NCBI GenBank assembly: GCA_903838675.1
Contig: CAILZI010000102.1
Location: 1 to 64,000, forward strand
From: an uncultured Verrucomicrobiota bacterium
GTDB taxonomy: Bacteria > Verrucomicrobiota > Verrucomicrobiia > Verrucomicrobiales > Verrucomicrobiaceae
Direction of reading: 5' to 3'
Length of the DNA stretch: 64,000 bases
Below, piece by piece: positions 26,301-41,300 of this stretch (position 1 is its first letter; each line of letters opens with the position of its first letter). Both the position numbers and the translations under genes were made by a program. The notes under the pieces are model-generated. The model was not told the DNA's origin and made no database searches. It saw only the letters and a list, made by a program, of their open reading frames with translations.

Positions 26301-29300
26301 ATCGGAGCGGTGACATTGAACAGCGGTGCCACTGTGCTGGGAGTGCAGGGTGGCCAGACCAACACTGTGTTCGGCGCGCTGACGCTCAATGGCAGCAGCG
26401 GCACGACGATCAACACGTCCAACCAGTTCAACGTGCTGGGAGCTTTCAGCGGCTCTACATCGTCCTTCACCAAGACGGGCACGGCGACCATGCTGCTGGG
26501 CGGCACGTCAACCTACACGGGCAGCATCATCGTCGATCAGGGCGTGTTGGAAGCGCGGATCGGAAAAAATGCCCTGACCACTGGGACAGTCACGGTCAAT
26601 CCAGGTGCGGTGCTGCGCGTCATCAATGCAGCCAACCTCGCCAGCGCATCATCGGTGACGATCAACAGCGACGTCAATGGTCTGGGCATCCTGGCCCTGG
26701 CCTACAATGGTGCGCCTGCTGGCCTCAACAGTCTCTTCACCTCCACCAACCTAAATTATGACGGGACAGTGGCGATTGATGTGGGAGGATTCAGCACGGC
26801 GCTGAGCCAGGCTGGCACCAAGCTTTTCCTTGGATCGAGTCTGACCGGCACCTACACGGCGGCAACGCTTGGAGCAGGCAGCGGCAATGTCTATCGTCTC
26901 GGCACGGGCGGCGGCACCTTGAACATCAACAACTCCGTTTTGACGGGATCCAATGCGGTCGTCTTCGGCGCAGTGACCGGCACGCCGGGAGCGAACCTGA
27001 TCGGCAACAGTGGTACGGTGGCGCTGAACACGGCGAACAGCTACACAGGCGGCACCACGATCAACGGCAACGAGATTGTGCAGATCGGCAATGTGAATGC
27101 GCTGGGAACTGGCACGATCACTTTCAATTCTGGCACGTTGCAGACCAACCAGACAGGCCTGGGCACCACTTCGAACATTCTTCTGCTCGCGCCGTTCAAG
27201 CTGGCGAACAACATCAACTTCGCATCGAGTGGAGTGCTGACAGCGCTGGCCGGAGCGGGCAACACTGCCGGTGCTTTTGCAGCGGATGCATTCATTGGTG
27301 CAGGACCGCTGGGACAGACGGATCTGACTTTGAGCGGAGCGGTGGACTTGAGCGGGGCGACCTATCGTGCGTTGAGCATTGCGGGAACGGACCGCATCGT
27401 GACGCTGAGCGGCCAGATCACGGGTGGTGCGATGCTGGTAAAGACCGGCGCCGGCATCCTCAAACTGACCAATGGCAGCAACAGCTACAGCGGTGGCACC
27501 GCAGTGAGCCAGGGTACACTGGCACTGAGCAGCAGCACCGGGGGTGGTCTTGCCGCCGGGCTGATCAGCATGAACAGCGGCACACTGGCAAACTGGGACA
27601 AGAGCCAGACCTTGACCAACAACATCAAGTTCATCCAGAGCAGCAACATTGATGTGGGAGCCGGAGTGGTCCTGACCGAATCAGGCACGCTGAGCAGCGA
27701 CCTTACGTTCGTAAGTTCACAGACCGGCTTCACCAAAACTGGTGTGGGCACCCTGGTGCTGACTGGCACCAACACCTATCTGGGAACTACAACCCTTAAT
27801 GCAGGCATTCTCAGCATCAACAGCGACACAAATCTAGGATCAATCGGCAGTGCAACTGTGTTGCCGGGGGGCATCGCCTTCAACGGCGGCTTCCTGCGTG
27901 TCACGGACAATGTGACGACCGAACGCGTCATCACCATGACGGCTGCGGGCAGCATCAGTGTGAAGGCGGGCAAGACGCTGACCGTGAACGGCCTGACCAC
28001 CGGCTCCGGCCTGCTGACGATCAACGGCGGCACGGTGGTCCTCAACGGCAACATCACCGGCGGCAATGCGAGCACGACCACGGCGATCAGCGACGGTGCG
28101 ACCTTGCTGACGCAGGCAACGGGCGGCACACCCTTTGGCACGACGACGCTGACGATCAACGGCGGCACGCTGGAGGTCAACACCGGCGGACCGGGCGCGG
28201 CTTTCACGGCGGTCACCACGGTAAACTACGGAGGTGCGTCCTACATGCGCTTTGACGCACAGATGGGCAACGACATCGTGTTTACAGCGACCACCCTGGC
28301 TCGTACCAACTCCGGCACGCTGCTGCTCATGCCGGGAGCAGGCGCGGTGCTGGGCAACACGGCGGGCTCAGACATGCGCGTGTTTGGCACCACCATTCTG
28401 GGCCAGACCACCACGACGGTGGCGGGCCTGCAGGTGCTCAACAACATCAATGCGGGATCCAACGCCGGCATCGTTGCAGCGAGCATTCTGGCGGTGACGT
28501 CACCCACGAACCGGACGGCGGACTTTGTGAACTATGATCCGACGCTTGGATTCATCAACGCCATCCCGGCTTCATTGCTGACCAACACCTTTGCTAGTTC
28601 AACTCAGGCCAACGTAGTCAGCATCACCGCTGCAACCACAGTGTCCGGCATTGTGGATGTCTTTGCACTGAAGACCACGGCTAATCTCAGCGGTGGAACG
28701 ATCCGCATCCGTACGCTCAACACGAATGACATGGGTGCATTGCTCATCAATGGAGTCGGCAGTGTGGCACCGACGATCAGCAGCAACCTGTTCTTCAACC
28801 CCTTCGGGGCCAACGGTGGAGCGAGTGCGGGTGAAGGCCTGATCTATGTCAGCGGTGGCTATTCGAATGGCAATGCGGCCACCATCTCCGGCAGCATCAC
28901 CGCGAAGAACCTGACCACCTTTGGTGCGGGGAACCTCATTCTCACGGCTGCGAACAACATCCTGGGCAACATCACCGTCAACGAAGGCACCCTGAGCATC
29001 ACCAACGTGAATTCGCTGCCGAGCATGACGGTTGGAATGATCCTCAATGACGCCGGCAATCTTGATGTGAGCGGCGGCCGCGTGACTGTGGCAAGCCTGG
29101 GTGGCTCAGGTGGCTTGATTGGCAACCAGTCTACAACATCGAACGGCGTGATTCAGATCATAGGCAACACGAATTCGACCTACTTTGGCCAGATTACGGA
29201 TGTGCTGGGCTCTGGGACGATGACGACCTCCCTGGTCAAGGGCGGAATCGGCACCCTGACGCTGGGCAACATCACGGCGAACAACACGTATGCCGGCCAG

Positions 29301-32300
29301 AACAGCTTCACCGGCGGTGTGCTCATCAACCGCGGTCAGCTGACTGTGCAGGATCCGCTGGGACTGGGCGGTGCAGACACGAACAATGGTGGCACCAACT
29401 ACACCACCCCCGGCCTGGTGTCGGTCGGCAACGGAACGCTTGCGCTCAACAGCAACGGCGGTGGTCCGAATGGTGTGATCACCTTCGGCAATCCAAACAC
29501 GAACGGCATCAACATTCTGATCGGTGGATATTCGACGATCAACGTGAACAACATCAGCGCCAACACGGGCAACGCGATTCAGATTGGAAACCTCAACGTC
29601 GGCGACAGCTCGCTGATTCTGACAGGAGCCAACAGCTACTCCCTGCGCGTGGCTGGCACCACAACCCTTGGTGGTGCTTTTGCCAACCTTATGACCAGCA
29701 CGGGCAGCACAACTTTCCTGGAACTGGCTGGTGTGGTCACCGGATCGGGTGCGCTCAACAAGTTCGGTGGTGGCACCACCACCTACGGTACGCTGCGCAT
29801 TTCGGGCAACGCCAATAATTACACCGGCGGCACCAACATCCAGGTCGGCGCGGTGCAGGTCGTGGCGACCACGGGCACGGCGCTGGGCAGCGGCCCGGTC
29901 AGCGTGCTGCCAAGCGCATCCCTGCGCATTGCAGGCAACGGCAGTCTTGGTGGTGTCACGGCACTGAATCTGGACAGCCAGATCAACGCGCTTCCATCGA
30001 TCGTGCTGGACACAGATTACAATCCCGGCACCGGACTGAATTCGATCATCAGCATCAACGGTGGCTTTGGTGCGGCGCTGCAACTGGCGGTGCCAACCTT
30101 TAACACCGCCCTCAACATGGCGCAGATCGGTGATGGCAAACTCTTCCTGGGCAGTTATTTCAATGCCACCACGGTGGAATACACGGCTGCGACCCTCGGA
30201 GCGGGAATCGACAACATCTATCGTCTTGGCGGCAACAACGGCGGCACCCTTGCCTTCACCGGAGCGGACAATGTTCTGACTGGAACGGCCCGCGTCATCA
30301 TCGGTTCGCAGCTCAGCAATCTGAATGGCGGTGGCATCACCTTCGGCGCCGGCACGGTATCGATCCGCAACTCGAACAACTACTCTGGCGGCACGACCAT
30401 CAGCAAAGGTTCGACCTTGTCGCTGGAAGTCGGTGCTCTGGGCCAGACGGCACTGGGAAGTGGCAACGTTGAGGTTTATGGCACTATTCAAGTCACCGCA
30501 CCGACCAACGGCATCGCCAGTGCGTCGTCGTTCTACAATCCAATCACCGGCACGAACAACAACACCATCGTGTTGCGACCAGGCGGCACGATCCGCATCT
30601 TTGACCAGTTCGGTCTCGAACCCGACGGCCAGGGGCGCTGGGCGAATTCTGTGGGCCAGGATCTGAACGGCGGCACATTCCGTTTCGACGGTGTTTCAGG
30701 CGGTCAATCCTATGAAAAAGTGGGCGTATTGACTGTGAACAAGGGTTCCGGGGTGATTGTGGCCCGCAGCACCACGGGCGCCGGATCTGCTGTGTTTGAG
30801 ACGGCTGGTTTGACCCGCGGCACAGCAGGCACTTTGCTGATTTCGAATTCCGCTGCGATCAACGGAACGGGCGCGGCAGCCACCAGCATTCTCGGGATCA
30901 TCAATTCTGGCAGCGCCGTAGCGCCGACCTCTTATGACCGCTTCGTCGTCACCGGAGGGGTGGCCACCACGGGCACCACGCTGAACGGTACTGGCATCAC
31001 CACTGGCGGCATCACACCGGTGTGGATCGTTGATTCGACAAACAACACTTATGTGACCTACAACCCGGCGAACACGCTTTCGACCGGAGGCGACACCGGC
31101 TTCCAGTCCTTGGTCGCGGGTACGACCCTTGGCACGGGCCAGGTTGGTTACGGTACGACGATCTCGGCAGGCTCCATTGGCGCGCTCGGTGCGGGACAGG
31201 TTGTCGATGTGACGACAGCTGCGGCAACGCTGGCTGCCAATGCCACTGTCTACGCCATGCGCAGCAGTCAGAACATTCTGCCGACCGCAAGCTTCAACAC
31301 GATCACGTTTGACAGTGGTGCGGGCAGCCTCGGCGGCGGCTTGCTGCTGACTGGGACTGGTGGCACCATCAACCCGGTGCAGACCCAAGCAGTCGGGGTG
31401 TCACCGATCACCCTGCAGATGACCCTCGCGTTTGGTTCGAATGAAGCACTCATCTACACCAGTGCTGCTTCCGTCATCAATGCCCAGATCACCGGCACGG
31501 GTGGCCTGACCAAGTTTGGCTCCTCCTCGCTGCAGCTCAGCGGCAGCGACAGCGGTCTCACGGGAGCGATCACGCTCAACCAGGGCACCTTGATCCTGCA
31601 GAACCCGGTCTCCAATTCCGGCACGGCCATCGCCAGTGTCACCAACAGCCAGAACCTCGTTTTGAACGGCGGCTCGGGTCAGGGCAGTGTGCTGACGATC
31701 GACAGCCTGCTCTCCAACGATGCTGGCCGCGACTCGAACATCACCAGTGGTTCGCGCGTCACCGGGAACATTGGCAGCAATGTGTTTGTGAACGCGGACT
31801 CGGTGATCAACAATAACAACACCGGGATCATGCAACGGATCAACAATCTGACGATTGCAGATCTCGGTGCCAACTCGCCGATCTATCTGACGTTCAACCA
31901 GAACGGCATCACCGTGACCGGCACCACAACGCTTGGTTCCAATAGCAATGTGATCAACAGCGTCTTTGGCACGGCCAACCAGACCATCCTCGAAGGTCTG
32001 GTCGTTGGCGGTGCCAACGGCAAGCTGATCAAGGCTGGCAACGGCACGCTGACCTTCAGCAATGGTGCCAATACATTTGGCGCGAATGGATCCATCGGTC
32101 TTGAAGTCTGGGCTTCGACGCAGAACACGGCCACGAGCATCATCGCCACCACGTCGCTGGTGGCTGGCACTGCGACCACGGGCGCCTTCGGCCAGGGGGA
32201 CATCAACCTGCTGCCCGGCACGCTCATCCGCCTTGCAGATGTCTCCAACATTGCCTTCCAGAAAGTCACTGCGGCCAGCGATGCCTTTGGCTACTCCGGT

Positions 32301-35300
32301 GTTTCCTTCGGCTACAACAGCAACGGCACGCCGCTGACGCAGGCTGGTATTCTCAGCCTTCTGACGACTGGTGCCGCCACAGACGGCAAGGTGAAGCTCA
32401 GCACCACCGGCACTACTCTTGGCGTCATCTCGCTCGACAACGGTGTGCAGTATGGGGCGCTCAACATCGGGGCGATGGAAAACGCCCTCACTACCAGCGG
32501 GCCGGTGCCGCATCTCTGGCTCGGCACCGCGACGAGCGGCGCGATCAACCAGCTTTATTTTGCCCCGACCCTGGGTGCCTCCACTGACAATGTTTATCGC
32601 TTCGGTGGTGGCGGCAACCAGGGCACCCTGCAGATTGGTGCCGGTGCGTTTGAAAATGTGCTTTCCGGTGCCAACTCGGTGCAGGTCGGTGCCTTGGTTG
32701 GCGATGTCGGCAGCTATGGCTATGACAATCTTTCCGTGATCAACGGCAACTTCAACCTGACCCTGAACACGCGGAACAACTACACTGGCAACACCTGGGC
32801 CAACCGCGCCTCGACGCTCAACATCAGCAACAACTTTGCCCTTGGCTCCGGGAAGCTCATTATCAACGAGACAAGCAACACCGGCATCAACGTCGGTCAG
32901 GGACAGGAAGGCGCGGTCAGCGCGGGTGGCATCAGCATTTGGAACAATGTGGATCTGGTTGGAGATTTCCGCACGGCCGGCGCGAACTTTGTGCTGCGTG
33001 GCAATGTCAATCTGACGCCAAACGGCGTGGGCAGCAGCCGCACGATTGAAAACACCGGTGAAATGAGCATTCAGGGAGTGATCAGTGGTGTTGGTGGCAA
33101 CTTGTACAAAACCGGTGCCTCGGCTTTGGTGCTGGACGGACTGAACACCTACACGGGCACCACCACGGTCAACGGTACCGGCGGCATCTACGTCGGCAAC
33201 GATGTGCTGGTCAACGTGGCCGGTGCGCTGGGCAACACGGACAGCGCCTTGGTCTTCGCCACCGCTGGCTCGACACTCGGCCTGTCTGGACAGATAAACT
33301 TCGCCCGTGACGTCATCATCAACACGACCTCGGGGACCATCCTGGGCAACGAGGTCTACGATGCACGGTTCACCGGCGGCCTTGGCACCATCAGCGGCAG
33401 CACTGTGACCTTGCAGTCGCAGACGACGGGCCGCATTGAAATGCTTGGCCCGATCTCCGGCGCCGGGGCAGTGGCCATCGGCAGCGCGGCCACCACGCAA
33501 TCAGGTGTGGTCTACATCGGTCCCGGTCTCAATGGCTACTCCGAGAACACCTACACCGCCGGCACCACGCTGAACAATGCGTATGTCGTGGTCGGAGCCA
33601 ATTCAATGTACTCCGGTCCGGCCAGTGCGCTGACGATCATCAGCGGTCCGTTCGGAACGGGCAGCCTCACCTTCGGTGCAGGCAGCTCCAACGGAGGTGC
33701 CCTGATTGCATCGGATGGCACCGACCGCATCATCGCCAACACCCTTGGTGCTCTCGCCACCGCTGCCGCCCTGCCGATCACCTTCCAAGGACGCGGCGGG
33801 CTGGACTTCATCAACACGGCTGCTGCATGGGACCTCAACTCCGGCGCGACACTGCAGAACCGCAATTTCATCATCAAAACCACGCAGGGTGTCATCGAAT
33901 TCGATGACAACCTGACAACCAGCGGTGTGCAGGGGGTGAATCTGCTCATCAACAGCGGTACATCAGTTGGCAGCGGTGTGTTTGTATATACCGGGGACAA
34001 TCTGGCCTATAACAAGCTGACCACGGACGGCAACTATGGCACCTCCTGGTTCATTGACGCAGGCGTGCTGCGGGTGACGACTGACAACAATCTGGGTGAC
34101 GCGGCGACGATCATCGCGGTGGGAACCGGTGCGCACACCGTTGCAGGACTGACCACCGACGTGCGCCTGCGCGGCGGCATGCTCTCCGTCGGCGGCTCCT
34201 TCACCACCTCGCATGAGTTGCTCCTGACAGTAGCAGCAAGCACGATCGAGGTTTCCGGCAGCAACACCTTCGGTGTCGGATTGCCCATTACCGGTGCCTT
34301 TGGTCTGACCAAGATTGGTGCCGGCACATTGGTGCTCAATTCCACTTCCAACACGAACAGCAGCCTGACTATTGGAGGCTTCAACGGCAGCAGCGGTCTC
34401 GTCACGACGCAGATGACGAGCGGCACACCTTTCGGTACGGGAGCGATCACACTGAATGGTGGGGGCATCCAGCTGCAGGGCACAGTCGGCGTCGCACCTG
34501 TGGGGGTGACGGTTGGCACCACACAGGGTGCTGTGAGCTATGTCGTCAACGTCAGCAACAGTGCTGGTATCGTCGCCGGCATGACGGTGACTGCTGCCAG
34601 CGGCATCACCGCGGGCACGATCGTCACGGCAGTCAGCGGCAACAACATCACGCTGAGCGCGCCAACAACAGTCGCTCTGACAGCGACGACGGCGCTGACC
34701 TTTGCCACGCAGAACCAGGCGCTTTCAGTTGCTTCCATGACCTACAGCGGCGCGGCAGGCGTGCAGTTGATCCAAGGGACTGGAACAACCTCGGCGCTGA
34801 CGCTCACCGGCACCCTTACACGCAGCACCGCCGGCATGCTGACGATCACCACGTCTGACCTGGTCAATGCGCTGGGCAACACGGAGAAGTTCATCGTTAC
34901 AACCACGGCTCCGGGCAATACGAGCGGAATGCTGACGCTGCCGTCCATCGTGGGCCGGAGCAGTGCCAGCCAGGATCTCAACTTCCTGCAATACAATGCC
35001 ACCAACGGCTTCATGCTGAACAGCGCCACCAATACAGGGGGCTTGCTGAGCACCTCGGCCCCCACCTCACTGGCGGACATCAGCAGCGTGCAGGCAGTGG
35101 CCACGGGCACCATCAGTGTGCTGGCGCTGCGCACCAACAGTAACATCAGCGCGACAGACGGCACTTCGTTGCTGCAACTGGTGAACGGCGGTTTGATCAT
35201 GAACAATGGTGCGACTGCAGCGCCGGTGATCAGTGCCAACCTTGCCTTCGACAACGGCACGGCAGGCACATTGGGTGAGGCGCTGGTCTTCGTCAGTGGC

Positions 35301-38300
35301 GGCCAGACCGGAGCATCCACGCTTTCCGGCAGCTACACTTCCCTGGACTTCACCAAGGCAGGGCTTGGCACCCTGCTGATTTCCGGCAGCGGCAATGTGA
35401 TGGCGCCGACCACCACACTGCTTCGCACGCTCACGATTCAGGAAGGCACCCTGCAGTTTGCAACTCAGCGTGCAGTGGCCTCCAACGGCCTCATCAATCT
35501 CGCCGTCAACAATGCGGGTGTGTTTGATCTCAACAGTCAGAACATCACCATCGCCGGCCTCACGGGCACCGGTACTGTCAGCAACAGTGGTACCAGTTCG
35601 ACTCTGACGGTCAATGAGGGCCTCGGACAGGCCACCACCTACACCGGGGTGATTACCGGCAATGTGGCTCTCACCAAAGTGGGTGACGGCAGCCTCACGC
35701 TGAACCAGCCGATCAACAAGGACGGAGCTCCGCTGGCCAGCACCTACACGGGCGGCACCATCATTGGTGTGGGTCGTGTGGCGCAGGCCTCGGTGATCAA
35801 TCCGCTGCTGCCAACGGGCAGCGTCAGTTCCTTGATCGTGCGCAACACGCTGGCGCTTGGCACCGGCGGAGTCACCCTGCAGGGTGGCTCCTTGGATCTC
35901 GCTGCGGTGGCTCCCTATGCCGTGGGTGAACAGCTTGATGCCATCACGGTCATGCAGTTTGGCTCCGGCAGCGGTCTGAACATCACCGTGAGCGCTACCA
36001 ACACATGGGGTGGGGCCAATACGACCTCCTCTCTGTCCACCAGCACCGCGCCGATTGCCTGGAGCATGGTGAACAACGTCACGCTCAACGCTCCGGTGCT
36101 GACTTGGACGGGCGGCCAGAACACCAACGTGCTCATCGCCGGCACATTGGACATGACGGGCAACGCCTCCAGCAACGTGGTGCTGAACACCGTCAACAGC
36201 GGTGTCATATCCGGTCAGATCCTGGCAGGCAGCAAGACCATTACCAAGCTTGGAGCCCAGACCCTCTTCGTCACCAACGGCCGCACCAGCATGCTGCCGA
36301 ATGGCACGCCTGATCCGCTGGGCCAGGGTGCGAACCAGGTGGGCTCGTGGGTGATTGCGGCCGGCACCATGGAAGTACGCACGTCTGGCAACGCGCTTGA
36401 TCCCTTTGGCGGCATCAACACCAGCGCGGTGGCGGGCAGCGTCAACAACATGACCTACAGCAACGCGTCGGTCATCCTCAACGGTGCCACCTTGAACGTC
36501 AAGAGTGACGGAGACAACACGGGGGACATGCAGGTGCTGAACACCTTCGCCAACAATTCCTTCACCATTGGTTCCACTGCGGCGCTTGGCAACACCTACA
36601 TTGGCAGCACCAATTCAACCATTGCACTCGCGGCCCAGTTGAGCGGTGCGAACAAAACACTCCTCTTTGGCGCGCTGAACTTTGGCGGACCGCTGGGAAC
36701 CGCGTTCCTCACGGTGACCAACTCCACGTCCTCCTACAGTGCGGAATTCAGCGGCCTGACGATGGTCAAGGATGCCTATCTCAGTCCAGGGGGCAACATG
36801 ACCATCAGTGGTGCCATCACCGGCAGCGGCACGCTCTACAAACAGGGCGTTGGCAATTTGTTCATCAACAGTGACAACACCTCCAACTACAAAGGCGGCA
36901 CCGTCATCAACGGTGGCATCCTGTTCTTCGGCACCGTCGAGGGCAATGTGACGACGCTCAGTGACACTGCTGGCAGCATTCCCGGACTGATCGCCAACTC
37001 CAATCTCGGTGTCGGCAACATCCTCGTCAATCCGGGTGATGCCATCCAGTTCAACAGCACCAACAACATCGTCGCCGGCTGGACGGGCACCACCGATCTG
37101 CGCAGCAATGTCATGGCCAACTACGGCATACTGCGCATGGCGGCCAATGCCCCGCTCTCAGCTTTCAATGTCATTGTGGGCAGTCTCGGTGGTCCGCAGA
37201 CATCCTCGTGGTATGGACTTAGCGGCAGCGGCAGCCTCAATGGCACGGGCAAAGCTGGTGGCGGCATCATCGTCGCTCTGGACACGGTCTATAACCAGGT
37301 CATTAACCTCGCCCAAATCGGTGATGGCACCTCCTTCCTCGGCTCCACGACGAACGCCGTCGGCCTCAACGGCAGTTACAATGCAGCCACCCTCGGAGTT
37401 GGCGCGGGCAACACCTACCGCCTCGGCGCTGGTGGCAGCACGCTCTATGTCTCCAGCGACATGGCCAACAGCAACGTGCTCACCGGCACTGCAAACCTCA
37501 TCGTCGGCATGATCGACAGCGGCATCAACGCAGACAGCATCACCGGTGGCAACGGTCGTGGCACCGTCTCTCTGCTGACGAGCCAGAACTACAGTGGCAC
37601 CACCGTAGTGAACCGCGGCAGTGTTCTCGACTTCCGTGGTACGCTGGCCACCAGCTCATTCGATGTGTGGGGCACAGTTATTGCCGGTGGTCTGGGCGGC
37701 ACCTTCGTCAATGCGGGGCAGACGGCGAACATCGCCCCCGTCTCGCTGCATTCCGGTGCAGAACTGCGCTTTGATTACTCCACCGGGTTGCTCGCCACCA
37801 GCCAGCTCGAAGGCTATGGTGGTCAGGGCCGCTGGCTCGACACCCAGGGCATTACGCTCGACAACTCGACGCTGCGCCTGATTGGCAACCGCGACGTTGA
37901 AGTGACCGAGACTGTCGGTGACGTGACCCTCAAGGGTTTCGGCCAGATGATTGTACAGCGTGATTTGCAAGACCGCACGGTGAACCTGGTGATCGGCGGC
38001 GGTGCTGGCACGGACCTTGTGCGCACCATCAACCAGACAGTCAACGGCCTCGCCATCAGCGGAAATAACGCCTCGCTCCTGATCAGCCCCGCCGACGGCG
38101 GGTTCCTCGGCAGCGACGAACGCGTCAAGCTCTTCAGCGGCACCATCAACATTGGCGCCGGTTCGGTGGCGCTCACCAGCCTGATCAACAACGGCATGCT
38201 GGCTCCGTGGATGATCAACGGAACGGACTTCCAATTCCTCACCTACACGGCTGCCAACGGTTTCGTGAACGCGGGCTTTGACGGCAACCGCAGTGGTGTG

Positions 38301-41300
38301 CTGGGCAACACGGCGGTGATCACCGAGCGCACCTTCCTCAGTGCGGCGTCCAGCATGATTGGCGGCGGCGGTCTGGCGCTCGACACCTATGCGCTTCGCA
38401 TTGATGGCAGCCTCACCTTTGCTTCCGGCACTGCCGCAGCCACTGACATCATCCAGATCCGCAGCGGCGGGTTGATCGTCAACGGTGCCGTCAACATCAA
38501 TCCGGGCATATCCTTTGGCACCTCGGCGCAGGAAGCCGACATCTGGAACAACAACAACCTGGTTATTGGTCTCCTCGCCACACCAACGACCACAGGTCAG
38601 ATCACCAACGCCACGAACATCGTCAAGCAGGGCAGCGGCAGCCTGTTTGTGGATGCCGCGCAGGCCAGCTTCAACGGCAACTACATCATCAACCAAGGTG
38701 CGCTGTTCCTGCGCACCAGCACCAACGCCATCTACAACCTCGGCGGTACTGCAACGGCGGCGCAGAACGCGGCCGGCACCAATGGCGTGGTGGCTCTAAA
38801 CGGGTTCAACACGCAGTTGGGCCTGCGCTCGGATGTCATCAACGGCGTGGTGACCAGCACCTTCACGAGCACCTCCGGCGTCAACACCATCACCGTGGCC
38901 AGTGCCACGGGTCTTGCAGTGGGCATGCCGATCTTCGGCAACGGCATCCCGGTTGGAGCGACAATCACTGCGGTCTCCGGCACCACTATCACGTTGAGCG
39001 CCCCGGCCACGGTCACCCAGGGCACCACGACGGCGAATAACTTCCTCGCCAACATCAGCGCTCCCGTGAACATGAGCGCCACCACTGTATCCGGCAGCAC
39101 CAACGTCACGGTTGCGAGCACGGCTGGCTTGGTTCCTGGAATGGCCCTCTACGGCGCGGGTGTGGCCGGTTTGACCGTCTCCCAGATCACCAGCGCCACC
39201 ACCTTCACGCTCAGTGCTGCCCCCACGACGCTCTTTGGCACCGTACAAATCACGGGCATCGTTGCCACCACCGGCTTCAATGTCGGCCTGGCCGTGGCGG
39301 ATGGGAACAACCTCGCTGCCCTGACGGTGGACCGCACGAGCGCGACGACCACATCGCAGAGTGTGGCCATGACCGGTGGGATCACTTTTGGCGGCTCGCC
39401 TGGTGAACAGGGCCAGACGATCAACTACAACACCGCGACCGGCGGCGTCACGATCAACCTCAACGTTGAAGGTGGCTTGAACCTCGGGCCGGCTGGTTTT
39501 GCCTTCCTCAGCACAGGCAACAACGGAGTGGGCACGACTCTGAGCATCTATGGCCAGGTGACGGGCGCGGGGACGCTGGTGAAGACTGGAGGCCAGGCTC
39601 TTGATCTGAACAACACCAACACCGGCCTGCTGAACACGAACTCAGGCGGCATCGATGTCGTCCAGGGAACCCTGACTATTCGCGGCACCAGCACTGGCGT
39701 CCCTGTCACCGGCGTGACCATCATTGCGGGAACGGCGCAAGCGGTGCCATCCTCCACCGGGATCACGGTTGGCATGCTGGTTTCTGGTGCTGGCATCGCC
39801 TCCGGCACCACAGTCACGGCTGTTCCGGATGGCACTCATATCACGCTCAGCGCCGCAGCCACGGCAGTAACCGGGCCTGTGACGCTGAACTTCCTCGACC
39901 CCGCCACACTGAACACCTTTGCCAGCGGCACTCCAAACAACCTGGCGAATACGAGCGTGATTGGTGCGACAACGGCAAGAACCAATGGCGGCATCGGTTC
40001 TGGTGCGCTGACACTCTTTGGCGGCACGACCAGCATCCGCTTGGATGTGGGCACCAATGACGCCGTCCGTCAACGCTTCTGGGTCGGCAACAGCACCACG
40101 GGCAACAGCCTCATTGTCGATGGCGCTTCAACTCTCGTCGTCGGTGCGAACACGGGATCCTACACCAACAAGCATCTGGCCTTCAAAGACCTGACGATCG
40201 GCAGTTCTGCCTTCACTGTTACAGCCAACAACAGCTATGTGCTCGAAATCAACGGTGGGACCAATCTCGTCGGTGTGCCGAACGTGAACGTGACTGCTGG
40301 TGCCATGCTGCTCAATGGCGCGGTCAGCGATGGGGGGGCGAAGCTGGCGATCATCAAGACCGGTGGTGGCGACCTCTGGTTCAACAGCACCGCAAGCAGC
40401 TTTGGCGGCCTCTATGCAGGCACGGTGGGGGCGAACGGCCTGGGTCTTGTGATCAATGGTGGTCTGGTGCGCTTTGGTGATGTGAACAGTGAAAATGGCA
40501 CAGCCATGAATCTGGCCGCCATCCTGAACAACAGCACGATCCGGATCAACCCCAACGGCAACATGTACATCACCAATCCGGTGAACATCACCTTTGGCAC
40601 GGGTCAGATCCAGATGCTCAGCTCCGGCTCGCAGTTGTCGGTCTTCCGCATGGCCAGCACGGCCTTCACGCAGGGCATCTTGCAGAATGCGTTCAGTTCT
40701 GATTCCATCGGTGTGCTTGGCATGGATGCCAACCTGTCCGTCAATCTGGCCCTCAGCCTGATCGGCAACGGCAAATCCTTCCTCGCTGCTACTGGCGCTG
40801 CCCACACCTTCTCGGGCCTCGGCCTCGGAGTGGGTGCTGGCGGCATCTATCGCCTCGGCGGTGGCGCTCAGACACTGACGATGGATTCGGCGGGTACCAC
40901 GACTGGCGTGCTGATCGACGGAGCCACTGCGTCCCGTCTCCTGGTCGGTTCCCAGGCGGCTAATGCGGCCGGCACGGTCCTCCTGAACGACCTGAACACC
41001 TACACAGGCGGCACCATCGTGAGCCGCAGCAGTGCGCTGCAGATTCAGCAGGGTGCTACAAGCGCCACCATCGCCGCGCTCGGCACTGGTCAGGTCGATG
41101 TGTTCGGCACGCTAACGGCGCAGACCGCCACCGGCTCGTTCCTTAACTTCGCCGGCACCGGCAATCAAAACGTCATCGTGCTGCATCCGGGTTCGGTGCT
41201 GAAGTTTGACAACAGCACCGCCAACTACAACCGGTGGGCAGACAATGTGGGCATCGACCTGAACGGTGCCTCGTTCCAGATCACTTCGCCAGCCAGTGCG

